Positions 33,078 through 46,032 of a stretch of 64,000 nt of DNA are shown piece after piece. Both the position numbers and the translations under genes were made by a program. The stretch lies in contig JADLSH010000368.1 in assembly GCA_016169945.1 (NCBI GenBank), positions 124,001 through 188,000 on the forward strand, written 5' to 3'. How positions within the stretch are numbered: the first letter of the stretch is position 1; every line of letters begins with the position of its first letter. Below the pieces are notes generated by a model, which saw nothing but the letters and a program-made list of their open reading frames with translations, had not been told where the DNA came from and did not search any database. This DNA comes from Trachythela sp. YZ-2020 (taxonomy: Eukaryota; Cnidaria; Anthozoa; Malacalcyonacea; Clavulariidae).

Positions 33078-35573
33078 GTGGATGTGAAGAAAGTACATGA
33101 ATTTAGTGACAAACTTGCCTATTGCGTGCAGTCGTTGGAGACCATGGGCAAGCTGCAGCAAATTAATGGTAATGTTGCGATGACCTTGGATAAATTGTCG
33201 GGAATACGAAGCGATTTGGTCCGGACGGATCCATCGTGGGAAGAATGGGACTTTGTCAAGCTGACCGAAGCCTTAAAGTTGTGGACTCGAAGAAACCCTA
33301 TTGATGAATCGGCGAAGAAACGACCGCGTGATAAGTTATTCCATGGGAAAGTAAGGGATCGTGGATGTGTCTACTGTGATGAGAAGGAACACAAATCGAG
33401 TGACTGTCCCAAAGTTGTCAACATCAAAGAGAGGAAACAAATACTGGCAAAGAAACGACTCTGTTTTAACTGTACAGGAGAAGGCCACCAGGCGGGAAGC
33501 TGTGCGAGCAAGCTGTCCTGCCAGAATTGCAAGCGACGACACCATACATCCATCTGCGATCAACCGAAAGAGGAAAAGAAACTTATGACTGTGACAAGGA
33601 ACGGTGAGGGAACTTTCCCTATCGTGACAGTAAAGGTGAACGGAGTCACCTGTAGGGCTCTGGTGGATTCGGGAGCTGGGAGCTCATATGCATCTGCCAG
33701 ACTGGTGAATCTTTTGCATCAGAAACCTGTTGATGTAAAGACAAGACAGATAGATATGCTCATCAGTACGAAGTTAGAACGCCTCGAGACGTATGCGACC
33801 GAGATAGAGTCAGTAGATGGAGATTTCAAAATGCGCGTGGACTTAATCAAGGTAAATAAAAGTGAACTTTTGTCTGTCGACAACCCAAGCTACCAAGATC
33901 TAATTGACACTTACACTCATCTAAGTGGTTTCCAGATAAATGATGATGATACTAAGCCTCAGCTTCCAGTGCATGTTGTCCTAGGAGGGGGTGAATATGC
34001 GAGAATAAAGACAGAAAATTGCCCACGGATTGGAAATGAAGGGGAACCCATTGCCGAGCTGACAAGGTTGGGATGGTTCATCATGTCCCCTGGCAAAGAG
34101 TTTGATCACAGCCAAATGCTGATGACGCAGACTTCACAGCATGACTACGAGGAGTTATGTCGCCTTGATGTGCTTGGACTTGCCGATACGTCTGAACATG
34201 ATCAAGGATCGGTTTACAATGAATTCAAAGAGCAACTAGTGCGGAGCGCCGAGGGATGGTATGAAACAGGACTTCCTTGGCGAGGGAATCATCCTCCCTT
34301 ACCATCAAATAAAGAAGGAAGCCTTCGACGCCTCAACAACCTAACAAAGAAACTGGACCGTGAAGGGATAACAATTGAGTACAGCCAGATAATCGAGGAC
34401 CAAAAGAATCAAGGTGTGGTTGAGCTAGCCCCAGACCCACCCTCCGGCCGAGAATTCTATATGCCTCATAAGCCAGTGATTCGAAACACAGCCCAAAGCA
34501 CAAAGACCCGTATTGTCTATGATGCCTCAGCCAGAGCCAGTCCCAAAGCACCCTCATTGAATGAATGCTTATATCCGGGGCCCTCTCTCCAGAATAAGTT
34601 ATGGGACGTTCTTGTCCACCATCGTTCCTTTCCTGTAGCCCTGTGTGGGGATATTGAAAAAGCCTTTTTACAGATTCTAATAAAGATCCAGGAACGAGAT
34701 GCCCTCCGTTTCCACTGGAGGAGTGATGAACACTCTGAGACATTAGTCTATCGATTCACTCGCGCCCTATTCGGTCTGACGTCGTCCCCATTCCTCCTTG
34801 GGGGAGTGATAGAGCAACACCTGGAAACTTGGGAGGGCAGGATGCCAGAAATTGTGGCTGAGCTGAAAAGATGTATGTATGTCGATGACCTGTTGAGTGG
34901 CGCCCAAACAGTGGAACAAGCCAAAGAAAGGAAGAACAAATCCACTGAGATTTTTGATGATGCAAAGTTAACACTCCACAAGTGGAACTCGAACATTGTT
35001 GAGCTTGAAGAGAGTAGCGTCGTTGACGAGTCTGAGAGTGAAGGAACCCTGGCTAAACAACAGCTAGGAACGAAGCCCAGTGAATCTAAGATCCTTGGAT
35101 TACCATGGAATAAGGACGGTGACCTGTTGTCTGTGGTATTCCCAACTGATGAAGCATCACCAACAAAAAGAGAAGTATTAAGTAAATTGGCCCAAGTGTA
35201 CGACCCCTTAGGGTTTGTTTCTCCACTGACTTTGCAAGGGAAGCAAATTTATCGAGATATCTGCAGTGAGAAATTTCTATGGGACGTGAAGCTAAGCAAG
35301 CCATTAAGTGATCGATGGAGCTGCTGGAAAGAAAACCTTCCGTCTGAAGTCGTCGTACCACGCTCCATAGTTGGCTATCAAGAACCAGTCTCGGCATTAG
35401 AGTTACATGCATTTGGTGATGCAAGCACTAAAGGTGTCGGTGCAGCTATCTATTCAGTCATACGCCAGCCATCCGGAGTTACGCAACGCCTTGTCGCGGC
35501 TAAGAGTCGACTAGCCAAGCAGGGACTTACTGTACCCCGCCTCGAGCTGATTTCAGCGCATCAAACCTGTTGA
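33078..35573 (+). pseudogene. BEL/Pao gag C-terminus, protease, reverse transcriptase, RNase H start
   Basis: An 831-codon frame. Residues about 95-155 carry Cys/His knuckles (CVYCDEKEHKSSDC, CFNCTGEGHQAGSC, CQNCKRRHHTSIC). Residues about 185-230 hold the aspartic protease with DSGAGSS. Residues about 480-640 form the reverse transcriptase with DIEKAFLQI and the catalytic YVDD. Residues about 785-830 open the RNase H (LHAFGDAS). The frame ends prematurely at 35573 after a short deletion just before the expected ASNLLINVRNAL continuation. Confidence 0.9.
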
Positions 35574-37422
35574 TCAACGTGAGAAATGCCTTAGATTATC
35601 TCCCCACTCCTGAAGTCTATACCTGGTTAGATAGTACAGTGGCCCTCCACTGGATCCTTGGAAATGGACAATATAAGCAGTTCCAACGCGCGAGAATCCC
35701 GCCGACCTAGCAAGCAGAGGGGGAAATCTGACATCTCTTTGGTGGAATGGACCTGATTGGCTTGCAGATCGAAGCAAGTGGCCTGAGAACCTAGTGACAA
35801 TTCCAACCATTACCTCCGAAGCCGAAGCGAAAGTAGCCCGTGAAGTGATCGCGGTGACCCAAGACCGACCCAGTGCAGATGAGTTCGACAATCTGTTGGA
35901 GAGATGCAGCCTATCAAAAGCTCTACGAGTGGCTTCATGGGTGTATCGGTTCATTCATAACTGCAGACAGCGTGAGAAGAGAAAAGGTTTCCTTACAGTG
36001 GAAGAAATCGAGGAGACGAAAGCGTCTTGGATACAGCGGGTGCAACAACGAAGCAAGTCAAACCCCACCTTTCAGCAACATCGCAAGGAACTCAACCTGC
36101 AAACAAATGACCAGGGACTTATCGAATGTCGAGGGAGAATCGAGGGTAGATATCCGGTATATCTACCTACGGATGAGCTGTTTACGCACAAGCTGGTAGA
36201 GAAAGTCCATCGCGAGACTCTCCACGGAGGCGTAGGATTGACTATGGCAGCCGTAAGGGAAATCTACTGGGTCCCCAAGCTTTGAAGTGTCGTGAAGAAG
36301 GTCAGAAAGGAGTGCCGGGGATGCAAACGATTCCAAGCAACAGCTCTACATGCACCACCACCTGGAAATCTACCACCAGACCGAGTCTTCGGGGAGACAG
36401 CCTTTGAAGTGATTGGAGTCGACTTTGCGGGACCAATCTATTACAAGCGAGGTTCCGGCCGCCAAGCAAAATCCTACTTGGTCCTGTTCTCGTGCAGTCT
36501 TACCAGAGCAGTCCATTTGGAGCTTCTGCCGAATCTCGAAACTGCAACGTTCATACCAAGCCTGAAGCGGTTCATAGCCCGGCGTGGAAGACCAAGGAAG
36601 ATCTATTCAGATAACGGTGCAACCTTTGTCAAAGCTGCGAAGTGGCTCCGCTCCCTTAGAAGCGACGAGAGACTCCAGGGCTACCTACAAGGTTATGAGA
36701 TTAGATGGCAGTTTAATTTGTCACGAGCACCCTGGTGGGGCGGTCAGTTTGAACGCCTCATCGGAGTCGTCAAGCAAGCAATGTACAAAGCAGTTGGTGG
36801 AGCTAACCTCAGCTGGGATGAATTGAGCGAAGTTATGTTGGATGTCGAAATTCAGATAAATCGAAGGCCTCTGAGCTACGTCGAGGATGACATTCAGTTA
36901 CCAGTTTTAACTCCGTCATCATTCCTATGTCAAAGATCGAACGTGATACCCGAACCAGAACCATGGCGTGAAGACGACGAGAATCTTAGGAAGAGAGCAA
37001 AGTATCTGAAAGCGTGTAAAGATTCATTATGGAAGCGATGGTCGAGAGAGTATGTTACTGCCTTGAGAGAGCGACACAACCTTAACTACCAGCGGAAGAA
37101 GTTCCAGGTAGCAGTCGGGGAAGTGGTCATTATAAAGTCGGACGAAAAGAATCGTGGGAGATGGACTCTTGGAGTTGTGCAAGAATTATACCCCGGAAGA
37201 GATGGCGTGGTCCGAGGAGTTCAGTTGAAGACAGCGAACGGGCATTTGGAGCGACCTGTACAACATCTATATCCTCTGGAGTTGTCGTGTAACGAGCCAC
37301 CTGTTACGAAAGAACAAGATCTGAATCCGGAAGTAAGACCATTCCGACCCAAGCGAGCAGCAGCAGAGAAAGCAGCCGAGAGAATAGCAGAGATAGCGAA
37401 CTTAGAGACGGTGTTAATCTGA
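35574..37422 (+). pseudogene. BEL/Pao RNase H end and integrase
   Basis: After 35573 the polymerase resumes in another frame (WLDSTVALHWILG). It loses about 70 bases near 35685 and continues with NPADLASRGGN. The frame 35794-36285 contains the integrase zinc motif His residues (HKLVEKVHRETLHGG). An in-frame TGA at 36283-36285 separates it from 36292-37422, which carries CRGCKRF (zinc Cys pair), the core Asp (GVDFAGP), the second Asp (SDNGATF), the Glu region (GQFERLIGVVKQAM) and a basic C-terminal domain. Because of the deletion and stop it is non-functional. Confidence 0.9.
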
Positions 37423-37505
37423 GAAAGCAGACCATTGAAACGTTAAGACATTAGTTCCTTTTTAGTGCATGCATTTTATAAGCGGAAAGATGCATGGGGG
37501 GAGTG

Positions 37506-37775
37506 TGTCGGAACTAATGCGAACAATAAACTTTAGTTGAACTGCAGTATATACTAATATATTACTAACGCGACTAACCTTTGAACTTGATATTATTACG
37601 TAGCTACTAACCCAATTAATTTTAACCAATCATAGAACTTATTTACATGTGCTTGGGAACTGATTTTAGGAGATGGATTAGAGTGTATAATGTGATGTGA
37701 CTTGTAAGGGAAATTGAAATTTACTGTAAAAGACTTGTTGTTTTCGTTTATTAATATATTTTATCTGGGCAACGG
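37506..37775 (+). repeat. BEL/Pao 3' LTR (270 bp, complete)
   Basis: Starts TGTCGGAACT, ends GGGCAACGG, followed by the ATAAT target duplication. It contains an AACAATAAAC polyadenylation-like signal early on. Confidence 0.88.
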
Positions 37776-38796
37776 ATAATTCTCAACATAATTGGGACCC
37801 TACAACTGATGATGGAAGTCCAGCAGACATTAAGGCTGAATTGATTGGTACCTTGCAAACATTGCAAACAAACCTCAACACACGTACCAATAGGATCAAT
37901 GTCCAGAGAACAAGTGTCCTTGATGATTACATTGATGCACGCAAACGATGCCATTGGATGCGTCCTGAAAACAGAATCAAGGTTGTTTTCGTCGGAGAAC
38001 CAGCAATTGATACTGGTGGGCCAAAACGTGAATTTTGTTCTTGTAAGTAAATTTCATTTTACAAAAACTACATTTTAATAGGCAAATCAATTTGGATTTG
38101 TTAAACATGGGAGATTTTCATTTTTGTAAAGCAAAAAGTTTTGGCATGTGAATATAAGGTATGTAAATATTTTTAAGCATTGCCATGTTCACCAAATGCA
38201 AAAAAAGTTTTTGTTTTCAAATCTGAAAAGTCCTGTCATATTAATGCTGAGTCCTGTGTGGTGACTGGTGTGTTTGCCCTTATAATTTATTTGAAATGAA
38301 TAATCTTCTAATATGAAATATACTTTTATCTTTGTAAGATGTGCTTGGGCAGGTACAGGATCGACTATTTGACCGGAATGGAATGCCAGTTGCAAGCACT
38401 CTGGCATTGACACAGGACCTCTTTAAATATGCAGGTGAATTAATGGCATTATCCAAGGTGGGCCTGCACCAAACTTCTTGTCACCTGTCATATATGATGG
38501 AATTGCTAAAGGTCTGTCAAAAACTGTGTATTCCCTGGAGATGATCGAGGAACCAAATTTGAAAGAAATTGCAACCCAGGTACATTATTGACTGATTAAA
38601 ATTAAAGTTATGATTTTTTATATGTTTTGTTAAACTATTTGTTCCAGCCAATTGACCTAGGAGTGGATTTACCAGGGGTGGACAAGGAATGAGTTTATGG
38701 TATTCAAGTTTTAAATATTTGAGATATTCAACATTTGTTATCAGTCTTACTGTAGCCCCTTAGACCAACTTAAGTTTTGGAATTCAAACCAGCACT

Positions 38797-38987
38797 ACAG
38801 TGGCGGTTCTAGAAGTTAGTCACATAAATTATACAGAAATTCAAAATACCTGAATAACAATCCTATTGGTTATCTGAATTATTCTTTGCAAATTCCTAAC
38901 AGTAACCAATAGGGTTGTTATTAAGGTATTTTGAATTCCTGTATAATTTATGTGACCTCGCCTACTTCTAGATCTGCCACTGGTGGT
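38797..38987. mobile_element. hairpin MITE in ligase intron
   Basis: Inverted arms of about 75-85 bp, beginning CAGTGGCGGTTCTAGAAG and ending CTTCTAGATCTGCCACTG, with the inner ATAAATTATACAG and CTGTATAATTTAT also pairing. Non-coding; it lies between ligase exons 38339-38579 and 39314-39447. Confidence 0.75.
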
Positions 38988-39776
38988 ATAGTACTAGTTC
39001 AAAATACCCAATATTAATAATTCCATGCCTCTTGACTCTTATGACTTGTGTAATGTTGACTGTTGAGGTTTTGGGAATTTATATCATAATAAATAATGAA
39101 ATTGTATTTAGTCGACATATCTGCAAATTGTGCAATTAATGTAATCAACAAACTTCCAAAGGTGCACCTTGCTTGCCCATGACAGTAACTTTATACAAGT
39201 ATTTTTTATCCTTGTTACTTTTGGATTGGCTCCCAATTTAAAACTTAAAGCATTAAATGGTGATTGGGTTTTCTAAACAATCGAGTTACCATAATTACTG
39301 TACATGTTTATAGATTGATTCTGTGGATACTGATGCTGATCTACAATCTAAACTCATGGAGGATAATGTTCTTGTTGTGCTTGACCAAGTTGGCTACAGA
39401 GGGATCCCCAACAGAGAGACTCTTGGATCAAAGGATAAAATAGTCAGGTATTATCACACATCTTTCGGTATAAGTATAGGTAATCATGCAATGAGGAGTA
39501 CAATTAAGGATTAACAGTGCAAATGATGTTTGAAAATGTTGCCAAAATTGGACGAGCCGCCGAGGCGATTACGATTTCACTTTCTTTTCCGCCTTTTAAT
39601 AATTGCACTCTCATTTATTGCACTCGAGTGCAATTAATGATTTTTTTGCACTCCTCTCGACCAATCAGTATCCAGTAATTTTGTAATACTACCATAATAC
39701 TATAGTACTATAATACTATATACTGCATGGTGAATTGTGTTCACCTGATGTCAAAATAACCAAGTACATGTAAAAC

Positions 39777-42499
39777 CAGGGGTGGATTTACCAGGGGGTG
39801 GCAAGGGTGTACACCCCTGTTGGCCTTGGTCAGTCAGCGAGTTGGTGCCACACAACCACCTGCACAAATAGTTCTAGCTACACCCCTTTGAAAGGGGGTG
39901 CAAAAAAGTAAGTTTATATTATTTTTAAATAATCTATTTACAGTAGCATCATTGATGCCCCCCCGGCGAGAATTTGTTCATGAAGTCAGGAACTTTGATG
40001 GTTCGTTCATGAACGTTCATGCATATTCATGAACAGTTCATGCCCTGTTCATCAAACGTTTTAACAAAAGTTCATGAACAAGTGTTCATGAAGTGTTCGT
40101 GAATGCTCTTCATGATCCGTTCATGAACATTTGATGAATGACAAATTGTTCATGAACTTTTTGTTCATTATCAGCATAGTTCATGAATGTTCATGAATAT
40201 TCATTTAATTATTTCATGCACAATGATTCATGAAAATTTCATAGAATTAGGTTCGTGAACTTACCATGAAATTTTAATGAATTTCATGGAACCATCTTTT
40301 CGGTAAATTTTGTTCATGAATGATTCATGAACGTTCGTGATTTCATTTACCAATCTGGTGAACTAATTATTCTTCAAATTTTCTGAAGATTTGTTTATGA
40401 ACTATTCAGAAAATATTGCTGAATTTTTTGGTGGATCATACACTGTAAGAAAATCATAAAACATGTTCATAAATACCTCATGCATTGATAATGGCTTTTT
40501 CTATATCAAATTTTCAATAAATAAAAAACAAGCTTTCTTCGAGGCCATATACATGTACAATTATTCTACTAGAAGAACTATATAGCAATATAGCATAACA
40601 GAAGTTAGACGCAAGAATTTAATGTTGAAATAATCCATATCAGTGCTGTTATTAATTTCCGCCAATTTATCTGATGAAAGTCCAGTTGCACACATTGCCG
40701 TTGGCCATGTAGACTGGCTATCGGCCAACTGCAAATAGTTGACATTTTATGTGTGGGAATAAAATCGTGCTTTTGATGCAACATATCATCGTTAGTACGT
40801 TTTTATACGTTTTTTGTTGTTGAGTGGATTAATTATTAAATGTGAAAAGCATTAGCTTGCTAAGAAAGGATTTCGACGAATACTATCAGTTGGTGATGAA
40901 GTGAACTAGCAACGGAAAGGCAGCCGTTCTCTGAGCAAGGATTACAAAGAATAAAGTAAGTTTACGGCATAACTTCAATGTTTTACGCATTTTTATAACT
41001 TCAGATTTAGCCCTAAATGCTTCAAGAAATTCACAATATTAACTGCAAATTTACCAAACTAGCTTGTCTGTGTCTCTTCGACCTTTGGCCTACGCATGAC
41101 TCTTAATTACAGTACAAGTTACAGTAAATTTCTTCTGATATGAATGCGCGACCGCAAATGTTGAACACAACAAAGACAGAGTGAAAATTATACAAAGAAT
41201 TGAAGATGTGTAAAAGAAATGGGTTTCACAGCCGATGATATTTAATATAAGCATGAGCTAAAATGATATTTTGCGGCCCTCAGCTTGTTGACCCTTGTTT
41301 GGCTTCCCATTGCAAAACTCCCTCTCTCAGCATTCATACTGTTAATGTACAGTACGTGCAGCCAATGAGGTAGGAGTTTACTAAAAACGAACAAGATATG
41401 AAAAAAATACGCATACTGTACTATAATTGCGCAAACTGGATGCTTTAAAAAGATGTTTCAACACTGATGTTGGCGGTTAAATTTGCCTTGTTCAATCTGC
41501 CCTATGGTATTAAATACCGCGTCTTGTTAGAAGTCATCTTGCTGTTGGCGTTTTGGCGGTAGACAAGGGCATGAAGTAAAAGCGCAATACGAACTGCTAT
41601 ATGCCATATTAACTAACGGTAAACACAAAACCTTACAATTTTAATTGTATTATGAAACCTGTTTCCCAATACTTTCCAATAGAAACTTGATTAAAAAATC
41701 TTGCTTCTAAGAGTTACGGTTGTGACTTGTGAGTTGTGTATTCTAAGTATTAAACCGTAGGCATAGTCCGCAAGGCAGTCAGTTGTCTTTCTTGTCAACT
41801 AAACCTTGTTAAACTAAGAATTTTGTGGTAATTTTTGCATAATTCATGTACATGAATCAGGTGAATGAGATGATGAACATTTCATGAATATTCATCATGA
41901 ATTGTACCATCAAATGTTCATGACAACTCATGAATTACTTCATGAACATTTCATGAATTACTTCATGAACATTTCATGAAAGAGTGATCACGAATAATTC
42001 ATGAGAAGTTCATGATCTATGGAAACATAAAAGATCATGAACTATTCATGAACAACAATTTTCATGAACTGTGCCATTTAATGTTCATGAGCAAATTCAT
42101 GAATAGTTCATGAATATTGTTCATGAATTGCTCATAAAAAATGCATGAACAATAGTTCATGAACCGTTCGTGAACAGAAATGTTCATGAATTTATTGTTC
42201 ATGAACTGTTGTTTTCATGAACTGTGCCATTTAATGATCATGCACATTCATGAACAGTTCATGTACTTTTGATGGATGTTCATGAACAATATTCATGAAT
42301 TTTTCATGAATAATTCATCAAATTTTCGCCGGGGCGCGCAGTTTCAGTTTAGTGAACTTTGTGTCCCCACAACAATATCCTGCCTTCGCCTCTCACCCCC
42401 CCCCCCCCAATCAAAACTACAGCCCTGGTTGGTTTGCTCTCCCACAACACCCAGAAGTCAATTAAACCCCCCCTAAAAACCTTGCTGGATCCACCCCTG
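39777..42499. mobile_element. hAT-like element in ligase intron
   Basis: Ends CAGGGGTGGAT and ATCCACCCCTG, flanked by a perfect 8-bp duplication TGTAAAAC (39769-39776 and 42500-42507). Its own interior is short and non-coding. Most of the 2.7 kb is the nested TTCATGAA element. Confidence 0.85.
39957..42336. mobile_element. DNA element with TTCATGAA palindrome arrays at both ends
   Basis: Begins CCCCGGCGAGAATTTG (from about 39960) and ends CAAATTTTCGCCGGGG, a ~16-bp inverted repeat. About 350-480 bp inside each end (39975-40340 and 41845-42325) are packed with TTCATGAA, GTTCATGAAC and close variants. The middle (about 40340-41845) has no ORF or recognised motif. The target duplication is unclear. 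Probably a non-autonomous transposon. Confidence 0.75.
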
Positions 42500-43585
42500 T
42501 GTAAAACAACATTCCTGGTAAAAAAAAAATTTCATTCTTCCTGCAGGTCTATAATAATCAAGTCACAAATTGAACCAAAGTTGGGCATGATTTATAAAGC
42601 AGTTAGAAGAGGGCCTGTCTGTCTGCAAGCTATTAGATGCCATTCGTGCAAGAGCTGTTTTTGTGTCTGGTTGCATATTTGATCAGGATGCAGACGAGTT
42701 CTTGGATGGGTTGAAAGTTACCTTCAGTGAGAACCAGAAGGAAAGAATTGTTGAAGCAACTGTTTACAAACATTTTTGTGATTTTGTACTGTTTCTTCAT
42801 AATGATGGTTAGTACTTGATGGTTCTCATGCATGGTTCTGTGCAACAAACAGGGTTCAATTAGTTGAGCTAAAACAATGTGCAAAAATGTGGCAATTTAT
42901 ATTGCTTGAATCGATGTTCACCAATTACTTGCCTGATATTTTGCACATTGATTGGAAATATCATGTACAATTTTCACTATCTGGGCCAAAACGATGTGCA
43001 AATTGCACATTGCACACTGTTAATTCGAACTCAGGCACAAATTGCATTGCATGTTGTAGCAAAATGCCTTGTGTTTAATTGGCTTTTTGCCATTTCCTTT
43101 TATACAGTTTTTCTCATTTGAAATTTTGTATCATGAAACTGGAAATATTTTTTAGCTTTTTAATTTCAAATCCCATTTAAAAGTTGTATTTTTGGCATCA
43201 TAGACAATCAAAAACACAAATGTCTTTTGGATTGTCTATGCTGGCATGAATGGTTTGCTCAAAATATTTCATAGGTTTATGATATCAGATTTATACTGTA
43301 CATCAAGCTATATATACTGTACTTTCAGGGATAGAAGAGCATGATTTGAAGTTGCGGCATCTTTTACGTTTCGTAACTGGATGCTATTCATTGCCTCCAC
43401 TTGGTCTTCCTGATTCTATCAAGATCAAATTCCTGCATGGTTGTCACAATGGCTGCAAGTGTCGTCCAACAGTGTCAACGTGCCAATTGTTCATCAGGCT
43501 TCCAGTTCATGCAGCTACATTTCAGGAAATGAAGGAATTGATGGTATCTGCCTTGCTGGAAGGTTTTGGGTTTGGCAACCTGTAA

Positions 43586-43700
43586 ATCGCCATATTAACA
43601 CATTGCTTGTTATTACCATACATTGTATTTATAGTATGAATGGAAAAGCAAAAACAACCATATGTATTTTCTACATTATTGCTATAATAACCTATTAACA

Positions 43701-43731
<31 letters not shown>

Positions 43732-44157
43732 TATATATATATACAGTAGGGTACTACATTACAATTTACTTTATTTAATTTTGTATTGAGCGACAGTAAA
43801 GACTTGAAATTTGTGTTATCCACATGGTACTAAATGTATTTGGGAAAACAGATGTGTAGTTTACAAATTACCTATTGAGGTTCTTAACCAATTTATCAAC
43901 TATTATTAATTATCGACTATTATCTATTATGTCACTCACTTCTTTCATCACTCATATTTTGCCCTATTTCTAACAATTTTTCTTGGACAGTGAATGAACT
44001 TTAGTTCCTTGCACCCACTTTTAAAATTGTGTAACCTGCATTAAAATAATCTGAGTTCAAATGTCGGTTTTTTTGTCACTGTCAAATATTTTCCTGTACT
44101 TTACATGTTTGTTGTTCCAATTAGGTTTTTTGTCCCTGTTTATAATATATTGTCCAG
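43586..44157. other. convergent 3' region of the transposon genes
   Basis: Lies between the stop codons of the ligase (+) and transposase (-). It contains a (TA)n microsatellite interrupted by T (43703-43745). No further coding sequence. Confidence 0.5.
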
Positions 44158-45990
44158 TCAGGCATCAAGGATCATTTCAAGTGCTTCACATGCATTCACA
44201 AAGAGATATTTACCATGTTCGTTATCTTCATCTAACGGATTCACTAACAATACTAATATGGCCATCTCCTCATCTTCAAGAATGATATTTGATTCAGGTA
44301 TCTCCACATGATTCACTGTTCGAATTTCAGTCATTGGACCATCGTCATCAATACCATAGGAATTCACATCCAGTGTTTCTGGGTTTACAACATCTCTCAC
44401 CGTTTCATAATTAGAGTTGGCAAATTCATAAAAGCCCTGCACCCATACTTGATAGGGACTCCTATTTCCTTCAGTTGAAAGAGGATGGTCGTTCCATTGT
44501 GTCGCAAATAATGTGAGTGCCCTGTTAATTCGAGGTTTAAAAACATAATGAAGGGCAAATAGTGGACTTCGTCCAATGGATCCAGTAAATCGAGAGATTC
44601 CAGATAAAAGAAGAGATTACGGAAATAACTGATGACATATGTGTTGACATCTCTCCACAATCGTTCAATCCTTTGATTATGGACAGAAAGGCCAGTTAAA
44701 ATTGGTTTTGAAGCTGGTCCAAAATGCTGCAGCATCCACCTGGCAACACCAACATTTTCTGTCCCATGATCACTCCGAATTCGACGAGGACATTTGTATG
44801 TGGACATGTTATTGAGAAACAGTTGAAATACTGTCTGACTTCTGTTGTCACAAGCACAGCCAAGATAAACAATAGCTCTTGAAAATCCATCAATTCCTCC
44901 ATGAACTACAAATCTCCATCGGATCATCTTGTGATTACCATCTGTGCCTGAAATTTTAAAACAATAATATTCATATTACAGTTACATCATGCTTGATGTC
45001 TTACAATTACTCAATTTTGGCTCTTTAAAATAGTGTCTACCGTAACATACTACAATGAATTACAATCTGGTTGTGACCCTCAAATCTTGGAAGGAGAAAT
45101 AGTATATTGGTCCATACCCCTCCCCCCATTAAATCCATCATTAACCTCATTCCCTGGGCCTTTTTCCAAAAAATATAAGGTAATGACATGAGATACCGAC
45201 AACATGCATAGTTGCCATGATTCATTGCTTTGGGCATCAGTTGCAGCCAAAATATATAAACACATAAAAATTCATACCATAATGCATTAGGTGTTCTAAC
45301 ACTGTATACTCTCCGATGGATGGCAGTTCTTCTACGTAATTCCCTGCTAACAGGATCTATTCTTCGGATAGATTGTCGCACTCTCTCTCTTTGTACTTTG
45401 ACACCATACCCCTTTAATGCTCCTATGACCATTCTTTCACCAGAGTTTGGAGAATAGTGTAAGATGCGTTGGACAAATACGTCTAGCTCATCATAATCTA
45501 TTTCACTATAGTTCAATACCTGACCTAATGTCATTCCAAGTTCACTCCGGCGTCTACGCACTGTTCTCTCTGAAACACCAAGCATCAGGGCTATCGTTTG
45601 CCAGGAAAAATGCAGTGAACGTAAACCTTCAAGTTGCTGCTTTGGGATGAGAAATCGAGGTCGACCTGCACGTCTACTAACGTTCTCTTCAAGCGGGCAA
45701 GCATAGTTATTATCATCGAAGAAGTTAAATCGCTCAGTAAGTCTCGAAATACGTTCTTGAAATTCCCCAATGACTTCTTGAAAGATGAGACAAACTTCCT
45801 CCGGCCATGGTACAGCATGGTAGAACAAAGATAAACCGCAAACGAATTCCTCACATCTAATAACTACTAACTCAGCAACAGCAGCATCGTCAGTAAATGA
45901 ATTACGCACCAGTTCTTCATAAAGGTTAAAACCATGTCTTAAATATTCGATAACATCTTCTCTTGCAGCTAGTTCTTCTAGTTCCGCCAT
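44158..45990 (-). pseudogene. integrase-like DDE transposase with helix-turn-helix
   Basis: From ATG 45990 (MAELEELAARED) the first exon runs to about 45278. It contains a helix-turn-helix after GRPRFLIPKQQLEGL (SWQTIALMLGVSERTVRRR), probably for terminal-repeat binding. A GT-AG intron (44948-45277) follows. The second exon carries the catalytic triad: Asp in HGGIDGFSR, Asp in RSDHGTEN and Glu in HNQRIERLW. After a one-base slip near 44560 the frame continues as LHYVFKPRINRAL and QVWVQGFYEFANS to the stop near 44158. The splice junction also reads one or two bases out of frame. It would cut and join the transposon ends. This copy is broken only by small indels. Confidence 0.83.
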
Positions 45991-46032
45991 GTTTCTACGA
46001 TTTTTGGCGCGACATTTACTTCCATTGTATCG

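Larger units (their letters stand above)
32300..37775 (+). mobile_element. BEL/Pao LTR retrotransposon, defective
   Basis: LTR sequence begins TGTCGGAACTAATGCG at 32300 and 37506. The 3' LTR ends CAACGG at 37775. The 5-bp duplication ATAAT (32295-32299 and 37776-37780) defines the insertion. The internal order gag, protease, reverse transcriptase, RNase H, integrase with the zinc motif, together with the residue motifs, marks the BEL/Pao group. The two LTRs differ by about one base over their shared ~235 bp, implying recent insertion, yet gag-pol has several breaks, including real deletions. A purine-rich tract (about 37496-37503) precedes the 3' LTR. Confidence 0.92.
31097..43585 (+). pseudogene. 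transposon-borne UBZ zinc-finger/HECT E3 ubiquitin ligase, split by insertions
   Basis: Gene model from splice sites: 31097-32299 joined (across the BEL element) to 37781-38042; then 38339-38579, 39314-39447, 42547-42807 and 43329-43585. The N-terminal part is basic and low-complexity, with one in-frame TGA at 31355. A UBZ-like finger follows (CPTCEESF...HADGC, about 32098-32160). The HECT domain starts near 37830, with DTGGPKREF, GGPAPNFLSP and VLDQVGYRGIP blocks. It ends with the C-lobe STCQLF, whose catalytic Cys is at 43481-43483, and EGFGFGNL. HECT ligases pass ubiquitin through that Cys to substrates. Frame slips near 38450 and 42610 make this copy defective. Overall build resembles G2E3-like proteins. 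Confidence 0.82.
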
